Below, one piece after another: positions 42,971 through 54,606 of a stretch of 64,000 nt of DNA. The notes beneath the pieces are model-generated. The model was not told the origin of the DNA and did no database searches. It was given only the letters and a program-made list of their open reading frames with translations. How positions within the stretch are numbered: the stretch's first letter is position 1; each line of letters opens with the position of its first letter. The stretch covers positions 2,020,001 to 2,084,000 of the forward strand of contig JARGXX010000092.1 in assembly GCA_030374765.1 (NCBI GenBank), written 5' to 3'. The position numbers and the translations under genes were made by a program. Source of the stretch: Agarophyton chilense. Taxonomy: Eukaryota > Rhodophyta > Florideophyceae > Gracilariales > Gracilariaceae.

Positions 42971-45025
42971 ATGGCAACGGAACCTCAGAAGGAATTACCA
43001 ATTGAGGTTGCAGCGGAGGAGCTATGGCCTCAGCTCGAAGAGCGAGCGAGAGCGCTCGTCACCCTCGCAGTCGAGGATGCATTCACCGTAAAGGAGAAGT
43101 CGGATACCCGGATGGTTCCGCCCTCAATGGAAGTCGATACATTTACCCGTATTGTGGTTGACCGAGCAGCTCAAGAGCTGTCGGAAAGGATACCTGAAAT
43201 GGTGAAACAGTATCTCTTTACAGATGCTAGGGAGCATGTTTACCGCGCTGTGCAGGGCCTTTGGGTTTTCGAGGAATTCGCAGAATTTCGACCTACACAG
43301 GTGAACATCGCAAAGCGCATACCACAAGGGTTCCAAATGGGTCATTCCACCCATTCCAAACACTTTCCTACTGATAGTGAGTACCTACAAGGTCCAAGGC
43401 AGAGTCAAGAGGTCCCGGGGAAGGTAGATCCTCAAGACATTTATCTGCCTTCAATTACTGGTTTCGTTCAAAAGGATACCCAGGGAGATGGTCCCAAGGA
43501 CGATTCGTGTGACTCGTTGGATGAGCGATGAAGAAACCGAGAAGGGATGAAGCGGAGGACGAAGAGGAGAAAGAATCGAGGGGATGATGCAGACCCCGCC
43601 TCGTCAGACTCCAGTTCCGATACGAATTCATCGTCGGAAGATGATCGTAACGGTAAGAAGAAGAAGAAACCGAACAGGTCGACGAAGAAGTCGCCGAAAA
43701 AGAACCGAAACGGTAAAAAGCGATACAATGAGTCGCCCGACTCTGAGACAGACACCGAAATGGACCTGGAGGTGCACCAACCGTTGAACGATATGTTCAC
43801 CAAAGCGGTTGATTACAGGACATATCGGTTGCTCAACAAGTCTTCTGATAACACCCAAGAGGTTGCTCAGAAGATTACTAAGCACCACAAGAAGCTCAGC
43901 TTCCAAATGGGTGACACAACCTTCACAGGTACGGATCCTATTGCGGTGATTGAGTTTTTACAGAAGTTCAAGATTGCATGTGACCAAAATGGTTTTTCCG
44001 AGGGCGCTGCTATGTGGCTATTTCAGTTTTACCTGAAAGGAAAAGCATACTACTTGCTGCAGGGTAGGCTCCGCGGCAATAGCTTAGCGATGGATGACGA
44101 TGGCACAGAGATGTTGGAGTCATACCCAGAAGTGGTCAATTTCCTTTTGTAAACATACGCCACCGATGAGGTTATCCAAAAGGCTTATTCGGAAGTCCTC
44201 GCTTACCATCAAAGGTCTGCGCAAACCGAATCGGAGTGTTCGCTCGCGCTGTGGAATCTGGCAACCCGTTGTGGTAATGTGTTAACTACCTCTAGGTTAA
44301 AGTCGCTATTTTCCGACAATGTCGACAAAGCGATCCGTTCCCAGGTACTCAACTACCTGGCCACTAACCGAAAAGTAGACTACAATGGGCTGGCTCGATA
44401 TTCCCAGGGCCTTGGAGATACTTTTTGGCTGGGAAAGAGACCAGGCGTGCCTCCATCCTCGAAGGATAAACCGAAAAGGTCGGTCTTGGAAATTGAAGGT
44501 ACCACAACCTCAGAGGGTGGCTCGCACCTCAAAGTACCTACAGGGACCACCATCCACTTGGTAGCGACCCAGGGGCCGTTCTCGAAACCTTCGACGGTAG
44601 GGAAATGGTCGTCAACGCGTACACCAAACTCGGCACAATCGCCGCCAAGTGCGATGAGCTCGCAGAGGATGCAGGGAACGAGCTCCCATAACTCGCCACC
44701 CAAATCCTACGCCACTGCTCCTACCAACCAGGTTTCGAGGCCCCCCTCAATGGTAACATGAGACCCCCAAACTGGAGGTCTCGTTTGCTGGTTCTGTCTC
44801 GCGACAGACCATTTGGCAAACAATTGCGCTAACTTACCTCCAGGGATGAGATACCAGTTGATTCAGGCTGGCATGCCGTATCACCCACGTCTCTATGGGT
44901 CTTCAACGCAAACACCAAATAGGTTCCAACCCCGTACACCGGTACAGGTCAATACTATCGAGGAAACAACAAACTTGGACTCAACCACTCCCGTACAGGA
45001 GGAAAACACCGAACGGTTGGCGTAA
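42971..45025 (+). pseudogene. gag of element B
   Basis: ATG 42971, in one frame throughout except for in-frame stops TGA 43529-43531, TAA 44150-44152 and TGA near 44759. The first two stops are also present in copy A. Parts: acidic N-terminal region, a Lys/Asn/Ser-rich basic linker (KKKKKPNRSTKKSPKK), capsid-like helices and a perfect CX2CX4HX4C zinc knuckle (CWFCLATDHLANNC, near 44788). The gene ends TAATG, overlapping the pol start. Confidence 0.9.
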
Positions 45026-48000
45026 TGGCCGAACCCAACCTGCATGTGGAAGGCCAATCGACACCCCGAACCTTGAAAGTGGAAGATAACACGTCACAAC
45101 CAGTTCCGGTTTGTCATATCAAGTACAATAACTATAAAGTACGTGCTTCAATGTGTTTCTCCGATCGCCTTGCGGTTCCGGTCACCTGCGTGTTGGAAAC
45201 GGGGGCCAGCCCAAACGTCCTGAACTCCCGCGTCATACCTGAGGCGGTACTTCGGAACTTGAGCCGACCTCCCGACAACAACCCGCTGGTGGATGCAAAT
45301 GAGCGCCCATTAAACCTTCGAGGTATGCTCACCACTGTGGTGCAGCTCGGACACCTCGAGGTAAGACTACAATTCTTTGTTGTCGACCGTTTACCAACAG
45401 ACTGCCTACTAGGTACGAACTTCACTTACAGAACTGTCAAATCAATCCTTCCTGGTTCCCGTACCGTCGCCCTACGTCAGGGGGGACGAATTGCCATTTT
45501 AGGTAATACGGAAAGCAAATGGGGATGGTTCGCCAAACCGAAGAATGCGATATCCACCGAAACGGTCTCCATCAAAGTGCGCATTACCAAACAGCTTGTT
45601 ATCCCGCCAATGCACCAAATATTGGTACTGGTGTCGTGTGCGACCCCCAGGCTGGTCATACTACAAAACCATCCGAGGTTAGCACACCGACACCTCACCT
45701 TGATGGCCAATGAGATTGTCGACATCATCACAAATCAACACTTTAAGGAGTGTCTCAGTAACTTCAGCAGTCACGACGTGAAGTTGCCGAAAAATACCAA
45801 TGTAGGCATCGCACTACCGGCACCACCAGGGGTCTTCACCGTAGTTCACACTGATCTCGGCGAGGTCGCCTTCGATAAGGAAGGGGGTTGCGCAAATGCG
45901 TCCACATCCACAAAGGTATCGATAAATACCAACTTGGAATAAAAGCTAACCGATAAGGCATCGGTAGAAAAAGAAGAGGAACCTCACCCTGAGAGACAAT
46001 GGAAAGATACAGTCCATATCGGTGAAGATAACGGCGAGCTACGGGGTCGTATTATCGACCTTCTGGAGGAGTTCGAGACGATGTGGTCAGGCCATCTGGG
46101 GCAAATTAAGGCCACACAGCATCGCATCGAGCTCCTACCTGACTCAAAGCCGATTTAGCAGCAACCATATCGTGCAGGTTTGAAGGCGAGAGAGGTAGAA
46201 CCCAAAGAAGTGGAGCGAATGCTCCAAGAAGGTGTAATTCAACCAGCCAACTCAGATTGGGCTAGTCCCGTGGTTCTGGTTCAGAAGAAAGGGGATAACC
46301 GTATGAGGTTCTGTGTGGACTACAGGAGGCTCAATAGCGTGACCATCAGGGATTCGTACCCGATAACTAGAATGGATGAGTGCATCGACTCCTTGGGAGA
46401 TGCGCAGATATTTACCACGTTGGATGCCAATTGTGGTTATTGGCAGGTACCCGTAGGCGAGGAAGATCGAGACAAAACGACCTTCACGTGCCATGCAGGT
46501 TTGTTTCGCTTCACGCGGATGCCTTTCGGGTTGCGCAATGCTCCAGCCACCTTTCAAAGGGCGCTGGACATCATCATTTCGAAGGTTAAATGGACAACCG
46601 CCTTGGTATACATCGATGATGTAAGCATCTACTCCAGATCGGTAGAAGAGCATTGTGCTCACGTACGCACCCTACTAACCCTCCTAGCTAAGGCGGGGTG
46701 ACGCTGAAGCTACGCAAATGCGTCTTCTTTACCAGAACGGTTGAATACCTGGGCCACATCATAGACCCTGGTACCTTAGATGTTGCGCCGAGCAACATTA
46801 GAGCCGTACAGGAGGTCAAGTTGCCACGATCCCAGACAGACGTACGATCCTTTATAGGTTTATGTAACGTCTATCGTCGCTTCGTGAAGGGATTCGCGAA
46901 AATTGCGGTTCCCCTCAACAAGAAGCTCCAGAAAGGTGAACCTGAACGTTTTGAGAATCTATCGAACGAAGAAATGGATACCTTTGAGGAATTGAAACGA
47001 GCGCTGTTGTTTCCGCCAATCTTAGCGTTACTGAAAACAGGTCTACCGCACACGCTGGATACAGATGCATCCCATGCCCAAAATGGTTGTCCTCTCATAC
47101 AGGAGCAGCAAAACGGAGACAAATTACCCATAGGGTACTGGAGCCGCGCTATGAATGAGGCAGAGCAGAACTACACGGTAACCGAGAAGGAATGTCTAGC
47201 AGTACTGTGGAGCATGTTGATTCTCCGTCCATACCTGTATGGTGAGCGCTTTACGTTGCGCACAGACCACGACGCCTTAAGGTGGATCCTCGCACTCGGA
47301 GATGCGTCTGGCAGACTTGCCCGTCGAAGGTTGACACTGTCGGAGTTTTAATACGACGTACGGTACCGTCCAGGTATGAAGCACAACATAGCTGGCGCTC
47401 TGTCACGCTTAAACACCTCAGGGTTAGAGACAGAACCGGTGGAAGATGATATCCCTTGCTTTTTGGTGTCATCAAACCAAAATGGTACCGGTGAGCACCT
47501 AGAAGGATGTTGGGACTTACCTGAAGAAGGTGCCTTGCGGAACACCGACATGGCAACGCAGATACTGACCTCAGAGGAAGCGAAGGTCATGCCCGTAACC
47601 CGAGAGGAATTTCTACGAGAACAGGCCCAGGATGCGTACTGCAGAACGCTGGCTGACCAAAATTGGTTTCAAAGGATCACCATTCGATGTGGACCACAAT
47701 GGGTACATCGTGTGAAGGTCAACCTTGGATGGTAGCCTTCGAAAGGTGGTTCCGAAGGCACTGCGCCCTAGAGTCCTGTTTCTAGCGCACTACCCGCGAC
47801 CCCGGAGCCACTAGGATGTATTACACCTAGAGGCAACGGTTCTATTGGCCTCATATGGCCCATGATGTCTATACCTTTGTAGTTCAATGCGAATCTTGTG
47901 TTCGTACCCGCGGTGGTATTCGAAAGCATCGAAAGTACCTCAAGCTGTTTCTAGCAGCGGGTCCGCTGGAGATGGTTGCGATAGAACTTCTAGGACCACT

Positions 48001-49303
48001 TCCCAAGAACAAGAACGGGTATCAGCACATTCTAGTGATCACCGACAGGTTCTCGAAGCTCACGAGAGCGATACCTTTAAAGGAGACGAAGTCAACCACG
48101 CTGGCGATCGCGTTCCTCAACAATTGGGTCTACCCGTATGGTGCACCAATGTACCTACATACCGATAAATGTTCAAACATGGCCTCGAAGTTCTTCGAAG
48201 CAGTCTGTAACCTCTTGGGTATCAAGCACTCTTTCAATACTGCCTACCACCCACAGACGAACGGACAGGTCGAGCGCTTTAACCACACATTGGTATCAAG
48301 GCTACGACACTAAATGGAAGAGCACCAAACTGGGTGGGATGAGCTGGTGCAACCGCTCACCTACTCCTATAACCTTCAGGTACACCGGTCAACGCAGACC
48401 ACTCCCTTTGATTTGGTTCTTTCGCGACACCCCCCAGGTATTGTAGTGCAGGGAGATCATACCACCAGCACTGCAGCTGGCGCACTGACCCCTGCCCAGG
48501 TCAAGCGGAATACCCTTTTGATGTTGAGCAGGGCTCTCAAACATGCAGAGAGCCGCCTCACTGCAGCCCAGAAGCGGTACAAGGCCGACTACGACCGTAG
48601 GGTAACCAAAGTGGTCTCTGTATCTTAGGGACAAAATGTCTACATAGACAACCCACCTTCAGGTAAAATACCACGACCGGGTGATGAAGCAGACGATGAA
48701 GCTATTGACAGAGATTTCAATTCGAAGCTTCTACCCAAGTCAGTGGGACCTTATAAGGTATTGAACCCATCAGACCACACCGTTACGGTTGACCAAGATG
48801 GAATACCGATTACGATATCAAATGACCGTATTACGGTAGCACCTGAAACGGGTCAAAATCGCATTGAGGTAGGCACCGCAGCCCGAGAGCCCAGAGCGGT
48901 ACGTCTGCGCACTCAACCCTCGGAAGACCCCACCCCAATTGAGGTGAATGATGAATTAGAACGGGATGATCCGGATTACAACCCTCTAACAGGGACGGAA
49001 AGGGAACCTCACACGGTAACAGTGGGAACTCGCGACCCGGCTCCCACAAACGAAGCCCCCAACTCGAAACATATGAACCCTCGAGGTAGCATTCCCCCAA
49101 AGGATCAAGACCAAATCTCAGAGGAATTTCCTGTTGACTGTCTGGTGGGCCACACGCGATCCTACAAAGGTCTGAAGTACACCCTCAGGTGGTACGGCTG
49201 GGGCCCAGAAGGGGACACCCTCCAACCCCCAGATGCAATACCCCCACACTTTCGTATCAGGTATTGGCGCCGTCGCAAGGAGCCGATGCCTGCAGACGGC
49301 TAG
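45025..49303 (+). pseudogene. pol of element B
   Basis: The protease is LETGAS (Glu for the catalytic Asp, 45196). The RT reads RFCVDYRRLNSVTIRDSYPI, LDANCGYWQVPV, FRFTRMPFGLRNAPATFQRA and YIDD (46609-46620), intact until a one-base loss at 46695. The RNase H carries NYTVTEKECLAVLWS and RTDHDALRW. The integrase has IELLG (Glu for the first Asp, 47984), HTDKCSN and NGQVERFNHTL. The chromodomain near 49120-49300 reads EEFPVDCLVGH, GLKYTLRWYGWGPEGDT and FRIRYWRRR. A handful of stops (46156, 47349, 48311, 48627) break the frame. Confidence 0.93.
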
Positions 49304-49463
49304 TCTTAGACCCTCGTGGTGCTCAGGCCTAAGGGAGGGGGAGAAAAGCCGTCGTTTTCCGCAGAAGGTGGACGCATATGCGTGTCAGATTACCTACAAG
49401 GGAGTAAACGAAAGAACAACCAAATGTAACAGTAGAGGACACAAGAAGAGAGAACAATTTACT

Positions 49464-51930
49464 TTAAGAAGGACCTGTCGGTTTTGGAGCAATTGAATCA
49501 GGAGGAACCATTTTATTGACCCCCCACGGAGGAAAACTTGCAGAAATGCTAGGAGCCATCGACAGAAAAGGTAGCGAAGGAGCGGTAGCCCTGCCACTGG
49601 GGATAGAAGTCGAAACCAGAAGAGGATGAACGAAAGGAACCGCCGGAGCAGGTTCCAAAACCGCAGGGTTCAAGTTAGCACCTAGAAGGGGATCTGTCAA
49701 AGGATCAGATGGCGCAGCAGCAGAGACGCTTGTCAGATTGGCAACATGACGGGTGGGCAGTTGGTACAAGGCCAGCTGGAACTGATTCCGGAACTCCCCG
49801 AGTGGGTTCAGCGCCTTCATGTATTGCGCATGGCGCGGCAGCAAACCTTCAAGGAGCTTTAATGCAGCAACCACGGAGGTAGGCCCAGCCCTCTGAAAGT
49901 TGGTGACGCAAGACTGGCGAATTCGAGCCAGAAAACTGACGACGGCAGGAGAATCTATCATAGGTTGAGGCGGAGGACGAGCAATACCCACCAACAGAGG
50001 TCGAACCGTACCAGCAACCCGCGAAGAGCTCGGTTGAGTAGGAGTCACACACGTAAGAATAGTCGACTTACGACCATGAGGTAACCGCTCGGACGGGAAG
50101 GGACCAGCATAACGACCAACTGGTGTCTCCACAGTACCTTGATAAGGTTCGGGGCTCGCGGGAGCTCCATAAACAGGAGGCTCCCCGGGAAAATATTGGG
50201 CGCGGCGAGGCACAATCTCCCAAGTTGCGGGATCGAAAGCCTCCCAACCTCGATGGGAATCCCAATGGTAATTCTTGCTCTGCTCTAGATACGAGTCCAA
50301 ATCCTTCACGGTATAATCGGTCCCCTCCACGATTTTCTCGTAACCAAATCTGGAAATATCCTGGGCAACTCTCGGAGGTATGAAGAAGAAGCGACCTACT
50401 TGTTGAACACCATCTCGGTATATGTCAGAGTGGGGATTGTGACACTCCCAATCGATACCGTAACGGGCGGCCTCCAGAGCCAGAATTGCAACCAACACTG
50501 TCCACTCCGAGAGGGCAATCGACCAAATGAGGTAATACCGCTCTAGGTTCCGGGAAATCTGACTCCCGAAGTACGCCAGGACCGGCGGTGTGGACACGCT
50601 CAGTGAAAACGGAACCTCATAAGACTCCTACCACTCTGGTCGAAGCACGTACCAATCGCGTCTGTCCTTCGTAGGTTGTGAGAAGTACTTGACGTTATGA
50701 AAAATATGCATAACGCGAGTGTACGAGTTGCGAGTGCGAGCGCGACTCTCCGTCGCTGCATCCTCGCCCCACCTACTACGGTCAGCCCAATTGATAGTGG
50801 TGAAAGGCCGATTCAGGGAAACCAATTCAGGTGAAACCGGAAGGTAAGTCTCCAGAATAGACGGGTACTGGCACACTTGCACCACCAGTCGACGGTAATA
50901 ATCCAGCTCCGGTTCGATGCGCACATACGGCAAGTCGCCCGGATATATCTGCGGGATGAAATACCTCAAAGGTGTATGACGCTGCCGACTCTGGTAACAT
51001 TCCAGTCGACCCTGACGAGGTTAAGACTCTTGGTTCCATTTCATCAAAAGCAATGGAACGGAGCGAAGGCGCTCGCAGTCCCAACGGGACAAACCCAAGT
51101 AGGTATCCAATTGTGATCTGGTAAGAGCTGCCGGCAGTGACGTATTCCCCACCGCCACAGGCCAATTGTGCTTCAACAGGTCATTGTTCGTCACCTGGTG
51201 GAAGGTAATACCAAAAGGTCCATACTGACTCGTCGTCCGGTTCGCCGCACCAAACGCGATATTGTGAGCCCAATTGGTTGGAATCGTCGAAGGCAAGTCC
51301 ACCTCTGCGTTGGTACGGGTCAGCCGGAGTCCCAGGGGAGAACTGAGTCGCAGGGACAGGCATGCTGCCAAACCCAATGTTGGTTGGCGTTTGCGAAGTC
51401 GAGCGAGTCACCCTCTTGGTAATATCACCGCGTCCACGGCCACGAGATGGGCCACTACCTCACATGGTTGGGAAGGCCGTAGCTCGACCCGACGAACGAG
51501 GTGATGACTCGACCTCCACCGCCGCGGTGAACACCAGCGGGTATTCATCCTTCTGAAGTGGCGCGTTCTCGGTCCATTCTGAGGAGATGGCCAACGTATC
51601 CAACCTTTCCGGTAGTACCGACACCGCCCTTTCAGGTGCAACAGTTACCACCGTACGGTCGCGAGTGGTTCCAGAACTTTGAGGTATCGTGGAGCGGGAC
51701 CAATCCGACCTTAAAGGCATAACTGCAGCGGTATCAATCCCTTCGGAATCGCCGACTTCTTCAACCTCAATGGTGACCGGCATCTCACGTCTCTCGAGCG
51801 CTGGCGCTGCTTGTGGAGACAACCCACCCCTTCGAGGTAGCGGTGACGAATCCACGATGCGGCGCGAGGTGCATTGACGTGGCACCGAATGGGTTCGGAC
51901 GCGTGCGCGGAGGCGGCGCGATCCTGTCAT
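49464..51930 (-). pseudogene. long antisense ORF between chromodomain and 3' LTR of element B
   Basis: Reading the minus strand from MTGSRRLRARVRTHSVPRQC at 51930 to the stop before 49464 gives about 820 codons broken only by a stop near 51460, one frameshift near 51300, and stops near 51021 and 50628. Between these breaks the translation is rich in ordinary protein segments: NNDLLKHNWPVAVGNTSLPA, YPSILETYLPVSPELVSLNR, YLIWSIALSEWTVLVAILAL, SRFGYEKIVEGTDYTVKDLD and SVVAALKLLEGLLPRHAQYM. The C-terminal third is Pro/Ala/Ser-rich. No known domain is recognised. Its last codons and stop are shared with element A, so it is old in this family. It is neither env-like by a clear signal peptide nor pol-like. 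Confidence 0.6.
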
Positions 51931-52604
51931 CGGCTTGGTGGTAAACCGGAATGCAAAACCGGAAAAACGTCGCGCAATTACCGACGGGTCCGCTCAACAC
52001 CAATAAGGTCTCACAACCGGAAGCTTCCCCCACGGACCTAGGCCATCACCACAATGGTTGTATCGACGCAGGCTCAGTCCCCACAGGCGCCACGAGTAAA
52101 TCCTTAAAAGGTAGACGAAACCTGAAAGGTCGAGGAGCCAGGAAACCTTCAGGGAAAGCCGGACAGAACGATTACGGTGGCAACGCCTCCAATTAAGGGC
52201 AGCGATACCTGAAGGGTTGTCGAGCCGTGGAAACGACCAGGCGGGACGGCGCGCGCAGGGACCTAAGAGGGAAATGAAGTTTGAGCAACCGGGAAAGGTG
52301 CGATACCAACTTGGTTGAACAGTGGGCCATGCGGGAGCTGAATCGCAAGCAGGCAGGGCCACTACCGAAAAGGTGTCGGCGAGCTCGCTGTTTACACTGC
52401 ATCGTCCTCATGACAGTCCCTACCTGAATGGTTGTCGGTCAATTCGTGAGCCGCCGTCGTCGCGCGCCCCCTCCCCAACCGAAACCGGCGTCGAGTTCTG
52501 AACCTCAAGGGATCGCGCGTCGCGCACCGTGAGGACCCGCTGACGGAAACCACTCCGATCCCCACGCCGCTGTCGTTCGCTATACCTTTATGGTTTGATA
52601 GAAG

Positions 52605-52641
52605 GAGACACGGAGCGTGTCTCACGAGTAGGAAGGGGGTC
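52605..52641 (+). other. hairpin and polypurine tract of element B
   Basis: GAGACACG / CGTGTCTC stem (52605-52623) as in A, with loop GAG instead of GGG, followed by GAGTAGGAAGGGGGTC, which ends at the 3' LTR remnant. Confidence 0.78.
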
Positions 52642-52688
52642 TGTCGTATATTGGCGGAAGGGCATACCCGACAGGTGATTTTACGACA
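52642..52688 (+). repeat. 47-bp remnant of the 3' LTR of element B
   Basis: The first about 21 bases of the LTR (TGTCGTATATTGGCGGAAGG) are joined directly to its last 26 (CATACCC...TTTTACGACA), so about 590 bases are missing while both termini are kept. Confidence 0.85.
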
Positions 52689-52826
52689 AATGCAACGAAT
52701 AAATATGCCAAGATGGCTCTTGTGACTGGAAGTCGAAAGAAACCATTGGCGCCAGGTGCCCCTTCTCCAACACAAACACCCTTGCACCTTTTTTCCCCCT
52801 TATTATGAACAACACTTCCCCTCTCA
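52689..52826. other. short spacer between two LTRs
   Basis: 138 bases of unrelated DNA between the 47-bp LTR remnant and the inverted LTR. It ends in TCTCA, the reverse complement of the TGAGA that precedes element B. Confidence 0.6.
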
Positions 52827-53460
52827 TGTCGTACAATCACCTCTGGGGTATGCTACTGTCTTGTCTCGGGAGCGTAGTGACGCTCAACTGTAGGGAGCGT
52901 GGTGACGCTCAACCTTAGAAGGTAGACGTAGTAAACCTCGATGGTAACAGGGCACCGTGAAAACCCGCAAGGGCAAACGGCGGGGCAACTAGCCTATACC
53001 GTGTAGGTGAACGATGGTAGGCGTCGACGAGCGGGAAAGCCTGTGTGGTAGTTGAGAAACGATGAACCAAAAAGTATAGTCGTGACCCAAGTGGTGCCTG
53101 TATTTATCAGAAAAGGATGGGGGAGGTGCAGTTCCCTATATGCAGTAGACTGCACTCTCCAGATCACCCGGGAGGTGCGAGCAAGGCACTGTCTCTGACC
53201 TAGTGTCAGAGACCTGGCCAGAACTGGCTACAGTGCCAGGTGGCCACTCAACTACTGTACTCAAATTCATATAATTACAATTCCTATTACTAACAATCAC
53301 TCAACCAAAAGGTACATGTCAACACTACAAGTGGCTGACAACACCTAGATGGTAGCTCGCCGGGAGCTGCGTGGCCGATGATCCCTCGCATCCATCACCT
53401 ACAAGGTCAGTGTAGTATATCGACAACCTCAAAGGTCAAATAATCTGCCTCTATACGACA
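52827..53460 (-). repeat. complete chromovirus LTR in inverted orientation
   Basis: 634 bp, the full LTR read on the minus strand from 53460 to 52827 with both termini and both 25-bp units. Its left neighbour is TCTCA and its right neighbour CAATT, so it has no matching target duplication as a solo LTR. Confidence 0.95.
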
Positions 53461-54606
53461 CAATTAGATTTACTTCAGCTTATGTTCGGGGGTCTGATAG
53501 AGAGAACCTGAAATGAAAATAAAAATGGAAAGGATAGAATTCATTTTTTTGCCGTAGGACCCACCGCATGAAAATCCAGGATAGATTTACTGCGATAGAT
53601 ATGGTCTGAGGGCATCCCCACCGGGCATGGGTAAATTACCAAATGATCAAATTTGCTTCAATGCACCTGCCTGGTCGGCCGCACCGGTCAATAAAAGTGT
53701 CAAATAAAAAACCACCGGCTGAATTTCAGGGTGCAAATCGAGTGATTTTGCCTCCTTTCTCTTTGACCTGGTGCTATCAAAGCAAACGTTTGAAGGCTGT
53801 TCATTAGTCAAAATCGAGTACATTTTGCGGCAAAAAAAGTGAAGCAGGCAAACCCCATACTATCTATGTTACATAGATGCAAGTTACTCATCTTGAAGAG
53901 TTCTTCCAAACACCTCCCTCGCTGTTGCGTTAATTTTCTACTATCATGGAAGAGCCAACTCCTCCTTCGACACCACTCTGTCCATGGGAACCAGCGTGAA
54001 AAGCAGGAAAATCAACAATCAAGTCAGGCGAACGAAAAAAAGTTTCACATGAAGCTAACTTTACAAAGATAGAAGACGCTTCCATCGCAAAGGCGTGGAT
54101 CACATTCTCTGAGAATCCGATATAAGGCCCAGAACAGAAGGCAGGAGACTTTATGAAAAAACTTGCTGACGTCTATAGTGTATCTTTTTCGCTGGAAGGC
54201 TCTAACCAAGCCGTGATGAGATCACCATCATCGGCCTGCTCTTGAAACCTGTATCATCTATGTCGGGCGTGCAACAGCGGGGGTTGGGGTTGATGAAGAC
54301 CGTACCGGTGCGGAATTTGCTGATTTAGGCAAATTAGCAATTATACACCTTCCAATGGGAGACGAACAGGTAGACGCCTACTTTGCTATTTTGTTGATTT
54401 ACACCCACCACTGGTGGGGATGCTCTAAGGAAGAATCCTTTATTTAAAAGGGCTATTGAAGCAAATCTGGTCATTTTGTCAATTTGCCCATTCTCGGTGG
54501 GGATGCTCTAACGCCTTTTATAGTTCAAATATCGCCTGTATCAATTCTGCACTGGCTTGAGCCAAGAGCAACATCGTGCATTGTGACCACCGCATCGAGA
54601 ATTGCA
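53461..54606. other. upstream region of the fusion gene with MITE-like inverted repeats
   Basis: About 44 bases at 53606-53650 (GAGGGCATCCCCACCGGG...) recur inverted at 54467-54512 and again in the same inverted sense at 54386-54429 (both ending GGTGGGGATGCTCTAA). This looks like a non-autonomous DNA element of roughly 0.9 kb with one duplicated end. No gene is recognised inside. The fusion gene's promoter must lie here or in the last 95 bases. Confidence 0.55.

Larger units (their letters stand above)
42035..52688 (+). mobile_element. Ty3/gypsy chromovirus copy B (10.7 kb, with antisense gene)
   Basis: Same family as copy A with an intact 634-bp 5' LTR, primer-binding site, gag, pol with chromodomain, a 2.7-kb region encoding on the opposite strand, a hairpin, a polypurine tract and a drastically shortened 3' LTR of 47 bp. 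It is better preserved than A: the YIDD site and most frames are intact over long stretches. Protease and integrase each have a catalytic Asp changed to Glu. The 3' flank AATGC does not repeat the 5' flank TGAGA, so the 3' side has been rearranged. Confidence 0.93.

Noticed and set aside
54484-54606. Earlier ATG of the fusion gene
   Set aside because: It lies inside the inverted-repeat end of a MITE-like element; the domain begins after the ATG at 54607.
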